Both the position numbers and the translations under genes were made by a program. The notes below the pieces were generated by a model. It saw only the letters and a program-made list of their open reading frames with translations. It made no database searches and had not been told where the DNA came from. From Bacillota bacterium (lineage in GTDB: Bacteria; Bacillota; Clostridia; DSM-8532), in NCBI GenBank assembly GCA_023443745.1, contig JAEZTB010000030.1:186001-250000 (forward strand): a DNA stretch of 64,000 nt. Direction: 5' to 3'. Of the stretch, positions 16,622-25,031 are shown one piece after another; positions within the stretch are counted from its first letter, which is position 1, and every line of letters begins with the position of its first letter.

Positions 16622-17260
16622 ATGAGAATAGAGAAGCCCAGCCGCAAAAAAGAACAGGCGGTTGAAACAAAAAAGAAATTATACGAAAGCGCCGGGAAAC
16701 TCTTTTCCCAATATGATTTCGATGATGTCAGCGTGGACGCTATCGTAGAGGCGGCCGGGGTGTCCAAAGGAACATTCTACGTACACTTTGAATCTAAGGA
16801 CGCCCTGATCGCCTCTTTTCTGAACAATTATGTGAGCAGTGTGGATGCGGACTACAAAGCCCATCTCGCCATGCTGCCGGCCGAGACAAAGGCGTCCGAT
16901 ATGCTCCTTTCCCTCATTGGAAAAATATCCGACGTTCTTACAGGTATTATCGGCTGTGAGAGGATGAAGACGGTCTATAAAGTACAACTCACAGGAGCCA
17001 TCAATATGGAAGCCGTCAAGGGCTATAATAGGGAGCTGTATAAAATGTTCGCAGATGTTCTCGGCAGGGGCATACAGCAGGGCGAATTCAAGACGGAGCT
17101 GCCCTTGGACGCCCTGACCAGGCACTTTGTAATGGCCATTCGAGGCCTTAGCTACGAGTGGTGCATACGGTACCCCGACTTTGATTTGAAGGAGCAGGCT
17201 CTGATGCACTTCAGAATACTACTGGATGGTATTGGGGTAAAAGCTTTCAAAGATAATTAA
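16622..17260 (+). CDS. TetR/AcrR family transcriptional regulator
   Basis: The N-terminal helix-turn-helix is clear (VSVDAIVEAAGVSKGTFYVHFESKDAL, residues ~37-63); the rest is the variable ligand/dimer domain. It has its own promoter and palindromic operator, so it likely represses itself. No obvious target gene is adjacent: upstream is a terminator and downstream are convergent genes, and its last 42 bases overlap the end of the GDPD gene on the other strand. The coding sequence is visibly richer in G+C, especially at third positions, than its neighbours, which suggests recent acquisition. Its target regulon is unknown. Confidence 0.9.
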   Translation: MRIEKPSRKKEQAVETKKKLYESAGKLFSQYDFDDVSVDAIVEAAGVSKGTFYVHFESKDALIASFLNNYVSSVDADYKAHLAMLPAETKASDMLLSLIGKISDVLTGIIGCERMKTVYKVQLTGAINMEAVKGYNRELYKMFADVLGRGIQQGEFKTELPLDALTRHFVMAIRGLSYEWCIRYPDFDLKEQALMHFRILLDGIGVKAFKDN

Positions 17261-18034
17261 ATCATACCGGTTTTTAGCTGCTTCATACTCCTCCTGGTTC
17301 CGAACGGTCCACGCGACTGTTATCGGATGGTATAGCTGGCGGCATACCCAAAATCCCAGACTGTTCATCCGATGGTCATAAGCAATAAACTGAGGCTTCC
17401 CGCAGAAATTTAATAATAAATTTTTCAAAATAATCTTTCTATGCAGCTTCACATGAGCCGCATTTTTATAGGAACAGCTTAGCTGTCCTCTTATGTATTC
17501 TGGTCTATTACGACGAAACCATCTGACAATGGACGAACTGAAGGATTCTACGCAAAACACTCCCCCATACCGCTCAAGCAGCGTACATGTTTTTTGGCAC
17601 AATTCATCGATTTGCTTAGTACTTTTCAATTCGACGATTATGGGAGCTTTTTTGTCGACTACCTTAAGTACCTCTGAAAACAACGGAATTTTCTCGTTAG
17701 TCTCTAACAGGGATAACTTCTCAAGCTGACTGTATGTTAACTCATTAACTTTTTTATCAATTCCGCACATACGTTTTAAAGTATCGTCATGAAAAACAAC
17801 TACCTGGCCGTCATTTGACAGTTGTAAATCCAATTCCATACCAAAGCCATGGTTAATAGCTTTTTGAAATGCGGTTAATGAATTTTCGGGCACTGTTTTA
17901 TTATCGTATAGTCCACGATGGGCATAATCATACAGGCGAAATTTTTCTATATTAACCTGCTTATTCGGAACAGCCTTAATAGCTAAACAAAACAAAATAG
18001 AAAGTACAACTAAAACAGCAAAAAATATAATCAT
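17219..18034 (-). CDS. Membrane-anchored glycerophosphodiester phosphodiesterase (GDPD)
   Basis: A 271-residue protein with one N-terminal membrane helix (residues 1-20) and a GDPD domain. The catalytic signature is complete: HRG (39-41), PENS (49-52), ELD with metal-binding Glu67 and Asp69, and FHDDTL with His82. GDPDs hydrolyse glycerophosphodiesters to sn-glycerol 3-phosphate and an alcohol. It is the last gene of a minus-strand unit (GH39, OPA-type transporter, PHP, GDPD), 28 bases after the PHP gene. An OPA-type transporter in the same unit could import the glycerol phosphate, but this link is inferred. Its 3' end overlaps the convergent TetR gene by 42 bases. Confidence 0.9.
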   Translation of the reverse strand: MIIFFAVLVVLSILFCLAIKAVPNKQVNIEKFRLYDYAHRGLYDNKTVPENSLTAFQKAINHGFGMELDLQLSNDGQVVVFHDDTLKRMCGIDKKVNELTYSQLEKLSLLETNEKIPLFSEVLKVVDKKAPIIVELKSTKQIDELCQKTCTLLERYGGVFCVESFSSSIVRWFRRNRPEYIRGQLSCSYKNAAHVKLHRKIILKNLLLNFCGKPQFIAYDHRMNSLGFWVCRQLYHPITVAWTVRNQEEYEAAKNRYDLIIFESFYPNTIQ

Positions 18035-18062
18035 CTCATGTTCCTTTCACCTATTACTGTTC

Positions 18063-18971
18063 CTAAACGATTTCCCTCACAAATCGGGTATCATCATAAA
18101 CGGGCTGAGTATACAGCATTTTACCCGAAGAACTCATCACTTCGGCCCGTATGTACATCTCATTCCCCTTTATTTCATAGCTTGCGTTTTCAGACCTGAT
18201 TTCAGACAAAAGGACTCCATCTCTGCCAAAAAAACGGTACCAGTAAATATCCTTAAAGCCTTCATTATTTCTGACACTGATATTGATGCGATCGTTGTTC
18301 AAAGTGAGATATTCCAGTAATAATCCGGTTGAAGCATAAAAGTGGCCATTTTTCACTGAAGCTATAATATCTTTTTCATTCCTGTCCGCAAAAACCATAT
18401 TCCAGGTAACAGCCATCATCCACCACCGATGAAAATCATCGTTACCGAAACACCACACCAGTCTACCCTTACTTAATAGGTAATCATACATATTGGATGC
18501 ATTACAGCGTCCGTTGCTTTTCTCACGGATAGCACCGCAATCAATACTTCCGTTATAAATCTCAATTCCTGCAAAGCCATGAAGTTTATCGACAGTCTCT
18601 TTGGCAATATACCATTCTCTTTGCCAGTTCGGATGACACAGTATTACAAATCCGTCATCGGCATTGCAGGAATCAATGGCATCCTGATAGGATTCCATAC
18701 ACACTTTGTCGGTATTGGCACATACCATATGAATATCCTTTGTGTATTCATACCCCTTCAATAAGCAAATACCATGACGGCTATACGGAGTTGGATCAGT
18801 GTACAAATTATGATTTGAAATGCAAATGGAACCATAATTAAGCTTTTTGTAAACCGCCAGCACCTCGTCTATTTCATAAGCTCCGCATGTATTGGGGCCA
18901 GTACCCGCATGGGTGTGGAAGCTGCTTCTCTGGCACTCACCCTGAACATTTTGGTAGGGATTGATGAACAT
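18063..18971 (-). CDS. PHP-domain phosphoesterase
   Basis: The protein has PHP-family metal-ligand motifs: SFHTH (His19, His21), CISNHN near residue 53, a further His in CHPNW near residue 117 and GNDDFH near residue 181. The C-terminal ~90 residues form an Ig-like or beta-rich extension. PHP enzymes use a trinuclear metal site to hydrolyse phosphoesters; the substrate is unknown. Translation is coupled to the upstream transporter: its AAGGAGG site and start lie within the transporter's last 35 bases. No signal peptide is seen, so it is probably cytosolic. Confidence 0.85.
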   Translation of the reverse strand: MFINPYQNVQGECQRSSFHTHAGTGPNTCGAYEIDEVLAVYKKLNYGSICISNHNLYTDPTPYSRHGICLLKGYEYTKDIHMVCANTDKVCMESYQDAIDSCNADDGFVILCHPNWQREWYIAKETVDKLHGFAGIEIYNGSIDCGAIREKSNGRCNASNMYDYLLSKGRLVWCFGNDDFHRWWMMAVTWNMVFADRNEKDIIASVKNGHFYASTGLLLEYLTLNNDRINISVRNNEGFKDIYWYRFFGRDGVLLSEIRSENASYEIKGNEMYIRAEVMSSSGKMLYTQPVYDDTRFVREIV

Positions 18972-20229
18972 TTTTCATGTCCTCCTTACTGATGCTTTTT
19001 TGATATACCTGACCTAAATATAAAGCAGTTACACCTATAATCAGCATAATGCCCCAGAAGCATAATACACCGTTCCAACCAAAAGCTTCAACTATTATAC
19101 CCGTAATGGAAGCCGCAAATCCTGCAGCCAAATAAGAGGTAAAATCCAGCCCTCCGGCTACCGTTGCCACCTTGTTTTCCTTTGCAAACCCCATAGGGAT
19201 GACCCCCAACAGGATAGTGTTAGATCCGTACATACACGCAGACAACAAACCTAAGAACAGAACTCCAAGGATTAAATGCTTTGTTCCCAGGGTAATAAGA
19301 CCTGCCGCCATAACAAGTCCTGATAGAAAAAAAATCATTGCCGTTAATTTTTCACGATATCTGAAAACTTTGTTGAGTCCGCCTGCAAGCAGCATACCGA
19401 CCAGATTCATCAGGGGAATAGCTAGAATGAAAATCAGTGTCCCTTTAATATCCAAATGATGTGTTTCCATAAAAAAGGTAGGCGCCCAGAGGCTGATGCT
19501 TTCCTTAACCATGCCCTGCGCCAGACAGGCAACGGCAATAAAGCCCAATCCGCTCTTTTTAAAGAGCTTTATTATAGAGGTTTTGATCACCGGCTCCGAA
19601 TCACTCGGTCGGGACGGCTCCAAATGCACCTCTACTGCCTTGTACGCATCCTCAGGTTTACTTCTGATAAAGAAGAGCCAGAAAAAAGAATAGATCATGA
19701 TGACAATACCGGGTGTCCAAAATACCCAGTTCCATATCTGGCTCTTTAAAATTTGCCCCGATACCCCCCATGCGAGGATAAACCCTCCTACCATTGAGGT
19801 GGAAATGCCTACTGCTGCTGAGCTTCTCTTTTCAGGCCTGGCCCAGCCTGATACCGTCTTTGTTATGGACCCCCAAAGCATTGATTGAGCAAATCCGTTC
19901 ACCGACCATAAAATACACATAGCGGTTAAGCTCTGTGAGAAACCAAAAAACAGATTCATTAAGGCTGAAACGAAAAGACCGATAAAGACAAATACTCTGC
20001 TGGAAAATTTATCTGCTAGGTTGCCGTTTACGAGTTGTCCTACACCGTATATCCAAAAAAACAGACTTCCCAGTATGCCAATCTGGGCTTTATTAATACT
20101 TAAAAAAGATTGTAATTCGGGAAGCGCCATGGATAGATTTACTCTGCCGAAGTAAGCAATGGCATAGGCTAACCAGCATAATATAAACATCCTCCATTGC
20201 ATCCTTTTAAATGCTGTTGACCTGACCAT
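18937..20229 (-). CDS. MFS transporter, organophosphate:phosphate antiporter (GlpT/UhpT) type
   Basis: About twelve membrane helices. The N-terminal region RMFILCWLAYAIAYFGRVNLS is characteristic of the OPA subfamily (GlpT, UhpT, UhpC), in which an organic phosphate is exchanged for phosphate. The ATG at 20229 is chosen because GGAGG precedes it by 10 bases; an upstream in-frame extension lacks a ribosome site. It lies between the GH39 gene and the PHP and GDPD genes, which supports uptake of a phosphorylated sugar or glycerol phosphate. Some family members instead transport hexuronates or act as sensors, so the substrate is open. Confidence 0.85.
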   Translation of the reverse strand: MVRSTAFKRMQWRMFILCWLAYAIAYFGRVNLSMALPELQSFLSINKAQIGILGSLFFWIYGVGQLVNGNLADKFSSRVFVFIGLFVSALMNLFFGFSQSLTAMCILWSVNGFAQSMLWGSITKTVSGWARPEKRSSAAVGISTSMVGGFILAWGVSGQILKSQIWNWVFWTPGIVIMIYSFFWLFFIRSKPEDAYKAVEVHLEPSRPSDSEPVIKTSIIKLFKKSGLGFIAVACLAQGMVKESISLWAPTFFMETHHLDIKGTLIFILAIPLMNLVGMLLAGGLNKVFRYREKLTAMIFFLSGLVMAAGLITLGTKHLILGVLFLGLLSACMYGSNTILLGVIPMGFAKENKVATVAGGLDFTSYLAAGFAASITGIIVEAFGWNGVLCFWGIMLIIGVTALYLGQVYQKSISKEDMKNVHQSLPKCSG

Positions 20230-20316
20230 ATGGATTATACCTCCACTTAAAATAAGCAATCACCTCAAAGAAGGCCACACTTGCCAAGCAGCCTTCTTCT
20301 CGCGATACTGTATTAT

Positions 20317-21693
20317 TTAAACTCCAAATGGATAGTCTTCCTCCGTCAAAATCTCGATATAAACCACACTAAACTCTTTAATCTGAAGCTCTAATGTTTT
20401 TGAAGCATGCATTAATGCTTTGGAACAGACACTCTCCTTGTCGGTACAATAAACGGCCATAGTTCCTGAAATATCTGCTGGCAGATCCGTTTCCAAGCGA
20501 ATCGTTTCAGCCCGTCCGCCATAGTTTGTGACAAGAACACCATAGCTGCGGGTAGCTGGGTTACAAGCACTCAGATAAAACAGCCCCTTTCCCTCCTCAG
20601 GTATCTGAATACCTGTCAAGTTCCCCAGCTTGCAAAGCTGTGCCATATAATAAAAGGGGTAATAGACCGCCTGGGGCTGTCCGTACATATTGAACAGACT
20701 TAGGGTATTGAGGGTGGATGCACAGAAAAACATTGTCTCATCAACAGGTTCTTTCTGCAAAAGAGTCATAAATGCGGCAGAATAGGCCGCACCCTGCTCA
20801 CCTTGAAGCTGTTGGTGCATTTTTGTTCTGTTTTCTCCATCCATACCCGGTGCGAACATTTTCCCAAAGCTCGTTCCAGGAGGAACATAGCTCCATTCAT
20901 TTAAGTGGCTCTCTGTGTGCGTATAGCCCATTTTATCAAGGCGATCTCTGATTTTATTGGCTTGCTTCCTGACTTTCAGAACATCTGAAGTATAGCAATG
21001 CCATGAGAAAAAATCCATGGGTAGCTGATGCGCTTCCACATAATTCAGAAAATCGTCGAAAAACTCTGTATCGACATAGGCAATGGCAGGCCCGCCTATT
21101 TTTAAACTAGAATTATACTTCTTCAGTTTTTTTGAAACGATTTCATATAATTTGAAATACTCTTCGGGTGTACCCATCCAAGTCGGAGAAGGAAGGTGCG
21201 TCCGTCCAAAGCCAACTTTCAAATCGGGCTCGTTCCATATCTCCCAGTATGATACTTCTTTACAATTCCATCCGTCCGCCCAGCCTTCTGTGTAATGACG
21301 TACTATCCCAAGACAGATATCTGCAAATTTATTAAAGTCTTTTGGCGGCTTAACATAAAATTTCTGATTTGCATGCTCAATACTGACACCCAAACGAAAA
21401 ACTATATTAGCTCCAGTCGCAATACATTCCTTCATGTATTGATCTGTTGTCTCAAAATGATAATTTTCAGGGTCTGACGGATCTTTGTCAAAATCCGGGA
21501 AAATAGTATAATAATCGACTTCCCTTGGGTGAGGCCAATTGGTATCATGTAAACGGATCAACGGTACCGAAATGGCTGTAAACAAATTACTGATGTCGAG
21601 AAGCCCACTGTACGAAACCGGTCCACAATTGACACCCTGCAAATTCTTTAAAGGCCCCACCGTTCGTTTAAACTGAAGGCATACTTTGTTCAT
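20317..21693 (-). CDS. Intracellular GH39-family glycosidase
   Basis: A 458-residue TIM-barrel enzyme with GH39 hallmarks: the acid/base motif YWEIWNEPD (Glu near residue 155), the nucleophile motif LNEWSYV (Glu near residue 266), and the N-terminal NCGPVSYSG...IRLHDTNWPHP. GH39 enzymes are beta-xylosidases, alpha-L-iduronidases or related. No signal peptide is present, so it acts on imported oligosaccharide. It is the first gene of the minus-strand unit and lies back-to-back with a LacI regulator and an Lpl-type importer, which probably deliver its substrate. Only the exact glycosidic specificity is uncertain. Confidence 0.88.
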   Translation of the reverse strand: MNKVCLQFKRTVGPLKNLQGVNCGPVSYSGLLDISNLFTAISVPLIRLHDTNWPHPREVDYYTIFPDFDKDPSDPENYHFETTDQYMKECIATGANIVFRLGVSIEHANQKFYVKPPKDFNKFADICLGIVRHYTEGWADGWNCKEVSYWEIWNEPDLKVGFGRTHLPSPTWMGTPEEYFKLYEIVSKKLKKYNSSLKIGGPAIAYVDTEFFDDFLNYVEAHQLPMDFFSWHCYTSDVLKVRKQANKIRDRLDKMGYTHTESHLNEWSYVPPGTSFGKMFAPGMDGENRTKMHQQLQGEQGAAYSAAFMTLLQKEPVDETMFFCASTLNTLSLFNMYGQPQAVYYPFYYMAQLCKLGNLTGIQIPEEGKGLFYLSACNPATRSYGVLVTNYGGRAETIRLETDLPADISGTMAVYCTDKESVCSKALMHASKTLELQIKEFSVVYIEILTEEDYPFGV

Positions 21694-22041
21694 ATGAGAT
21701 CCCCCATTTGTATTGAATTAGTTGGATACCAAAAATCTAACTTATTTCTTGAGAATTACTCCGAATTTCACTTTTATTTTACGAAAATTTTCGAACAAGT
21801 AACTAATATTAAGATACACCGTTTTATGGTAAAGAGTCAAGGAGAATTTAATTTAATTAGTGAATATCGCCAATTTGATAGGTTAGTCCAACCTATTCTA
21901 TTATCTACAATTCATATTTTTGTAGAATTTTTTTAGTAATCTTTAGTTGACATATCGAAAATGGCCTGCTATACTTTGGATAAAGATACCGAAAATAACG
22001 CGAAACTATTCCGAAGAACGAAAGGGAATGAGTAGCAAAAA
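21694..22041. promoter_or_regulatory. Divergent control region between GH39 and LacI genes
   Basis: An AT-rich 348-base gap. It contains the LacI promoter (see separate entry) and a perfect 12-bp palindrome CGAAAATTTTCG (21782-21793), about 90 bases before the GH39 start. The motif CGAAAAT recurs at 21956-21962 inside the LacI promoter spacer and at 21990-21996 just downstream of its -10. These are plausible operator half-sites for the LacI protein. No coding sequence is evident. Confidence 0.55.
21947..21975 (+). promoter_or_regulatory. Promoter of the LacI regulator/importer unit
   Basis: Consensus TTGACA (21947-21952) and TATACT (21970-21975) are separated by 17 bases. The predicted leader is ~60 bases. 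Confidence 0.82.
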
Positions 22042-23037
22042 ATGATTACCTTAAAAGAAATTTCTCAAATAGCTGGTGTCTCTATATCAACAGTATCTAA
22101 AGCCTTAAGCGGAGCTCATGATATTGGTGATGAATCCCGTAAAAGAATACAGGAAATCGCTGATTCACATGGGTATGTTGCACCAAAGGGCCGCAGGCGA
22201 AAAGAAGCCAATGAGCAGCCTATACTGGCAATTATTTATCCCGATATGACCAGCAGTTACTTCACACATCTTTTGGATTGCTTTGATAAACAACTCCGGG
22301 CTAAAAACGGAACACTGGTTATGGGGTGCAGCAGATTCGATATCGACATAGAGAGAAAGCTTTTGGAACATTTTATGGAATCCGACGCTGTTGATGGCAT
22401 TGTCTGTATCACACCCTTTAATCAAATCGATTCCATGCCAAAACGCGGTGTTCCTGTTGTTGTGATCTCGCAGACGAACTTAGAATTTTCTTCGGTAGAT
22501 ACCATCAAGGTGAATGACCGTCAAGGTATTTTTCAAACCATCGAACGCCTTAAATTCTTAGGCCATAAGAAAATAGGATATATCGGCGAAAAAAATACCT
22601 ATAGCAGATTAAATTATTTCAAGGAAGCCATGAAATATCATAGCTGCGAAATAGATGAATCTCTTATCAAGGTCAGTCCACACAGGTTTGAGTACGCCGG
22701 CTACGACTCCATGAATCAGCTAATCAGCGAAAACAATCTGCCAACAGCCCTTTTTGCATCCTATGATGATATAGCAGTTGGTATAGCCAGAGCGCTTTAC
22801 GAAAAAAACATACGTATCCCGGAGGATATCTCTCTTGTCGGAATTGACAATACCGCTTCTTCACTATACCTTAAGGACCGACTCTCAAGTATCGGGTGCC
22901 ATATCGAGGAGCAAGTACAGATAGCCCTCAATACTCTATTCAACAAAATAAACAATCCCCAATTCACTGTTGTTCAAAATATCACAATCCAAACAGAACT
23001 GATTGCGAGAGACACCTTGGCGCCGCCCAAAGAATGA
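22042..23037 (+). CDS. LacI family transcriptional regulator
   Basis: Classical architecture: an N-terminal LacI helix-turn-helix (MITLKEISQIAGVSISTVSKALSG) followed by a periplasmic-binding-protein-like ligand domain to residue 331. It stands between the divergent GH39 unit and the importer genes, 21 bases before the first permease, so it is probably co-transcribed with the importer and controls both directions. The effector is presumably the sugar taken up by the importer or a breakdown product. Confidence 0.93.
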   Translation: MITLKEISQIAGVSISTVSKALSGAHDIGDESRKRIQEIADSHGYVAPKGRRRKEANEQPILAIIYPDMTSSYFTHLLDCFDKQLRAKNGTLVMGCSRFDIDIERKLLEHFMESDAVDGIVCITPFNQIDSMPKRGVPVVVISQTNLEFSSVDTIKVNDRQGIFQTIERLKFLGHKKIGYIGEKNTYSRLNYFKEAMKYHSCEIDESLIKVSPHRFEYAGYDSMNQLISENNLPTALFASYDDIAVGIARALYEKNIRIPEDISLVGIDNTASSLYLKDRLSSIGCHIEEQVQIALNTLFNKINNPQFTVVQNITIQTELIARDTLAPPKE

Positions 23038-23058
23038 TTCAAAAGGGAGACATCAACT

Positions 23059-24009
23059 ATGAAAAGCACTTCCACCCTTAGGAAAAAATCTAAGCTCGCT
23101 TATTACTCAAAGCACATATGGAATGACAGAATAGCCTACCTTATGCTTATACCTGCCGTATTAAGTCTCTTTATTTTCAACTACCTGCCGATGGTTGGCC
23201 TGCAAATTGCCTTTAAAAATTACAACATTGCCTATCCCATGTCTGAGGCTACCTGGGTAGGTTTTAAATGGTTTATTCAATTTTTTGAATCAAGTCAGTT
23301 TTGGCTTATAACAAAAAATACGCTTATCATCAGTTTTATGACATTGATTATCGGCTACCCGCTTCCCATTATTTTAGCCCTGATTCTTAACGAACTCAGA
23401 AGCAGCGGCTTAAAACGCGGAATGCAGACGGTTACCTATATGCCCTACTTTGTTTCTACCGTTATAGCGGTCAGTCTGGTTATGACCATGTTCAGCCCCA
23501 CAGACGGTGTTATTAATGGGGTGGTAAAGGTCTTTAATAATGGTGAACCTATATTTTTCATGCAGGATCCAAAATGGTTCAGGTTTATTTACTTCGTTCT
23601 GGCCATTTGGCGATATACAGGTTTTGATGCAATTGTATTCATAGGAGCTATTTCCGGTATTGACCCAGAGCTTTATGAAGCTGCATATATTGACGGTGCA
23701 GGCAGATTGACAAGACTATGGCACATTACCGTCAAATCCATCTTGCCTACAGCCGCCATCATGTTAATTCTTAAAGTAGGAAAAATCCTGAACCTATGCT
23801 GGCAGGAAATTCTTCTCATGCAAAATGATCTAAATATAAATGTATCTGAGGTCATTCAAACATTTATCTATAAGCGAGGCTTATTGGGAAACGATTATAG
23901 CTATGCGGCAGCAGTAGGACTCATCACATCTCTTTTCAGTGTTGTTATGATTTTAGGAACAAACTGGATAACAAAAAAGATGTCAGATAATGAAATTTCC
24001 ATGTTCTAA
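23059..24009 (+). CDS. ABC sugar permease, LplB type
   Basis: A CUT1-type inner-membrane permease with six helices. The ATPase-contact EAA loop is EAAYIDGAGRLTRLWHI at about residue 208. The opening DRIAYLMLIPAVLSLFIFNYLPMVGLQIAFKNY is typical of the LplB/YtcP family that imports complex plant-derived oligosaccharides. It pairs with the permease 31 bases downstream and the lipoprotein at 25032. No ATP-binding subunit is encoded here. Confidence 0.93.
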   Translation: MKSTSTLRKKSKLAYYSKHIWNDRIAYLMLIPAVLSLFIFNYLPMVGLQIAFKNYNIAYPMSEATWVGFKWFIQFFESSQFWLITKNTLIISFMTLIIGYPLPIILALILNELRSSGLKRGMQTVTYMPYFVSTVIAVSLVMTMFSPTDGVINGVVKVFNNGEPIFFMQDPKWFRFIYFVLAIWRYTGFDAIVFIGAISGIDPELYEAAYIDGAGRLTRLWHITVKSILPTAAIMLILKVGKILNLCWQEILLMQNDLNINVSEVIQTFIYKRGLLGNDYSYAAAVGLITSLFSVVMILGTNWITKKMSDNEISMF

Positions 24010-24040
24010 GATTTTAACAATATAAGAAAGGTGCGGTATC

Positions 24041-24955
24041 ATGAATCAGTTAACAAAAAAATCACTGTACCGGAAACCTATGTTTTCCTCTAAGGAAGAT
24101 ATATTTCTTGATACAATTATTATTGTACTCTGTATATTTATCGGTTGTATTTGTCTCTATCCGTTTATTTATACCATATCTGTATCACTCAGTGACAGTG
24201 TGGCTGTCACTAAAGGACAGGTTTGGCTTCTACCAAAGGGTATCAATCTAAATTCATATAAAATGCTTTTAAAGCATCCGAATTTAGCAAACTCCTATGC
24301 CAATACGATATTTTATACCGCTGCAGGTACGCTGTGGTCGATGATCATGACCACAATGGCAGCATTTGCGCTTTCCAAAAGAAACTTGATAGGGAAAACT
24401 TTTTTCTCATACTACATTGTTTTTACCATGATCTTCTCCGGTGGTTTAATTCCAACCTTTTTAGTTGTTACTAAATTGGGCTTGTACAATTCCCGGGCCG
24501 CCATTGTTCTGGTAGGAGCCATGTCCGCATGGAACCTGATTATCATGAGAACTTTTATGCAGTCCATACCGGTAAGTCTTAAAGAATCTGCAAGAATAGA
24601 CGGGGCGAATGACTGGACTATTTTCTTAAAAATTTATTTGCCCCTGTCAAAGCCTGCTATTTCTATTGTTACTTTGTTTTATGCCGTTGCCATATGGAAT
24701 GATTTCTTCTCATCTTTGATTTATCTGTATGACGAATCTAAATTTCCCGTACAGCTCATCATCCGCTCTCTGGTCGTAACCATGAATGATGCTATGGGCT
24801 CGTCTATTGCTACCAGTAGCAGTGCCGGTCAGTTTGCACCTCTGTCCTTTAAATCGGCAGTCGTGGTAGTCACTATGTTCCCCATTATGGTCATTTATCC
24901 ATTTATCCAAAAATATTTCGCAAAAGGAATTATGGTAGGCGCAGTCAAAGGTTAA
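24041..24955 (+). CDS. ABC sugar permease, LplC/YtcP type
   Basis: The second permease of the importer has about six membrane helices and the EAA-loop motif ESARIDGANDWTIFLKIYLPL near residue 183. The C-terminus, YPFIQKYFAKGIMVGAVKG, is the usual end of LplC-type permeases. It lies directly between its partner permease and the solute-binding protein. Confidence 0.93.
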   Translation: MNQLTKKSLYRKPMFSSKEDIFLDTIIIVLCIFIGCICLYPFIYTISVSLSDSVAVTKGQVWLLPKGINLNSYKMLLKHPNLANSYANTIFYTAAGTLWSMIMTTMAAFALSKRNLIGKTFFSYYIVFTMIFSGGLIPTFLVVTKLGLYNSRAAIVLVGAMSAWNLIIMRTFMQSIPVSLKESARIDGANDWTIFLKIYLPLSKPAISIVTLFYAVAIWNDFFSSLIYLYDESKFPVQLIIRSLVVTMNDAMGSSIATSSSAGQFAPLSFKSAVVVVTMFPIMVIYPFIQKYFAKGIMVGAVKG

Positions 24956-25031
24956 CATTCTGATACGCTATAAAACTCTCTGCAATATCAAGAGGGTTTA
25001 ATAAACATTATATTTTAATGGAGGGAAAGAC

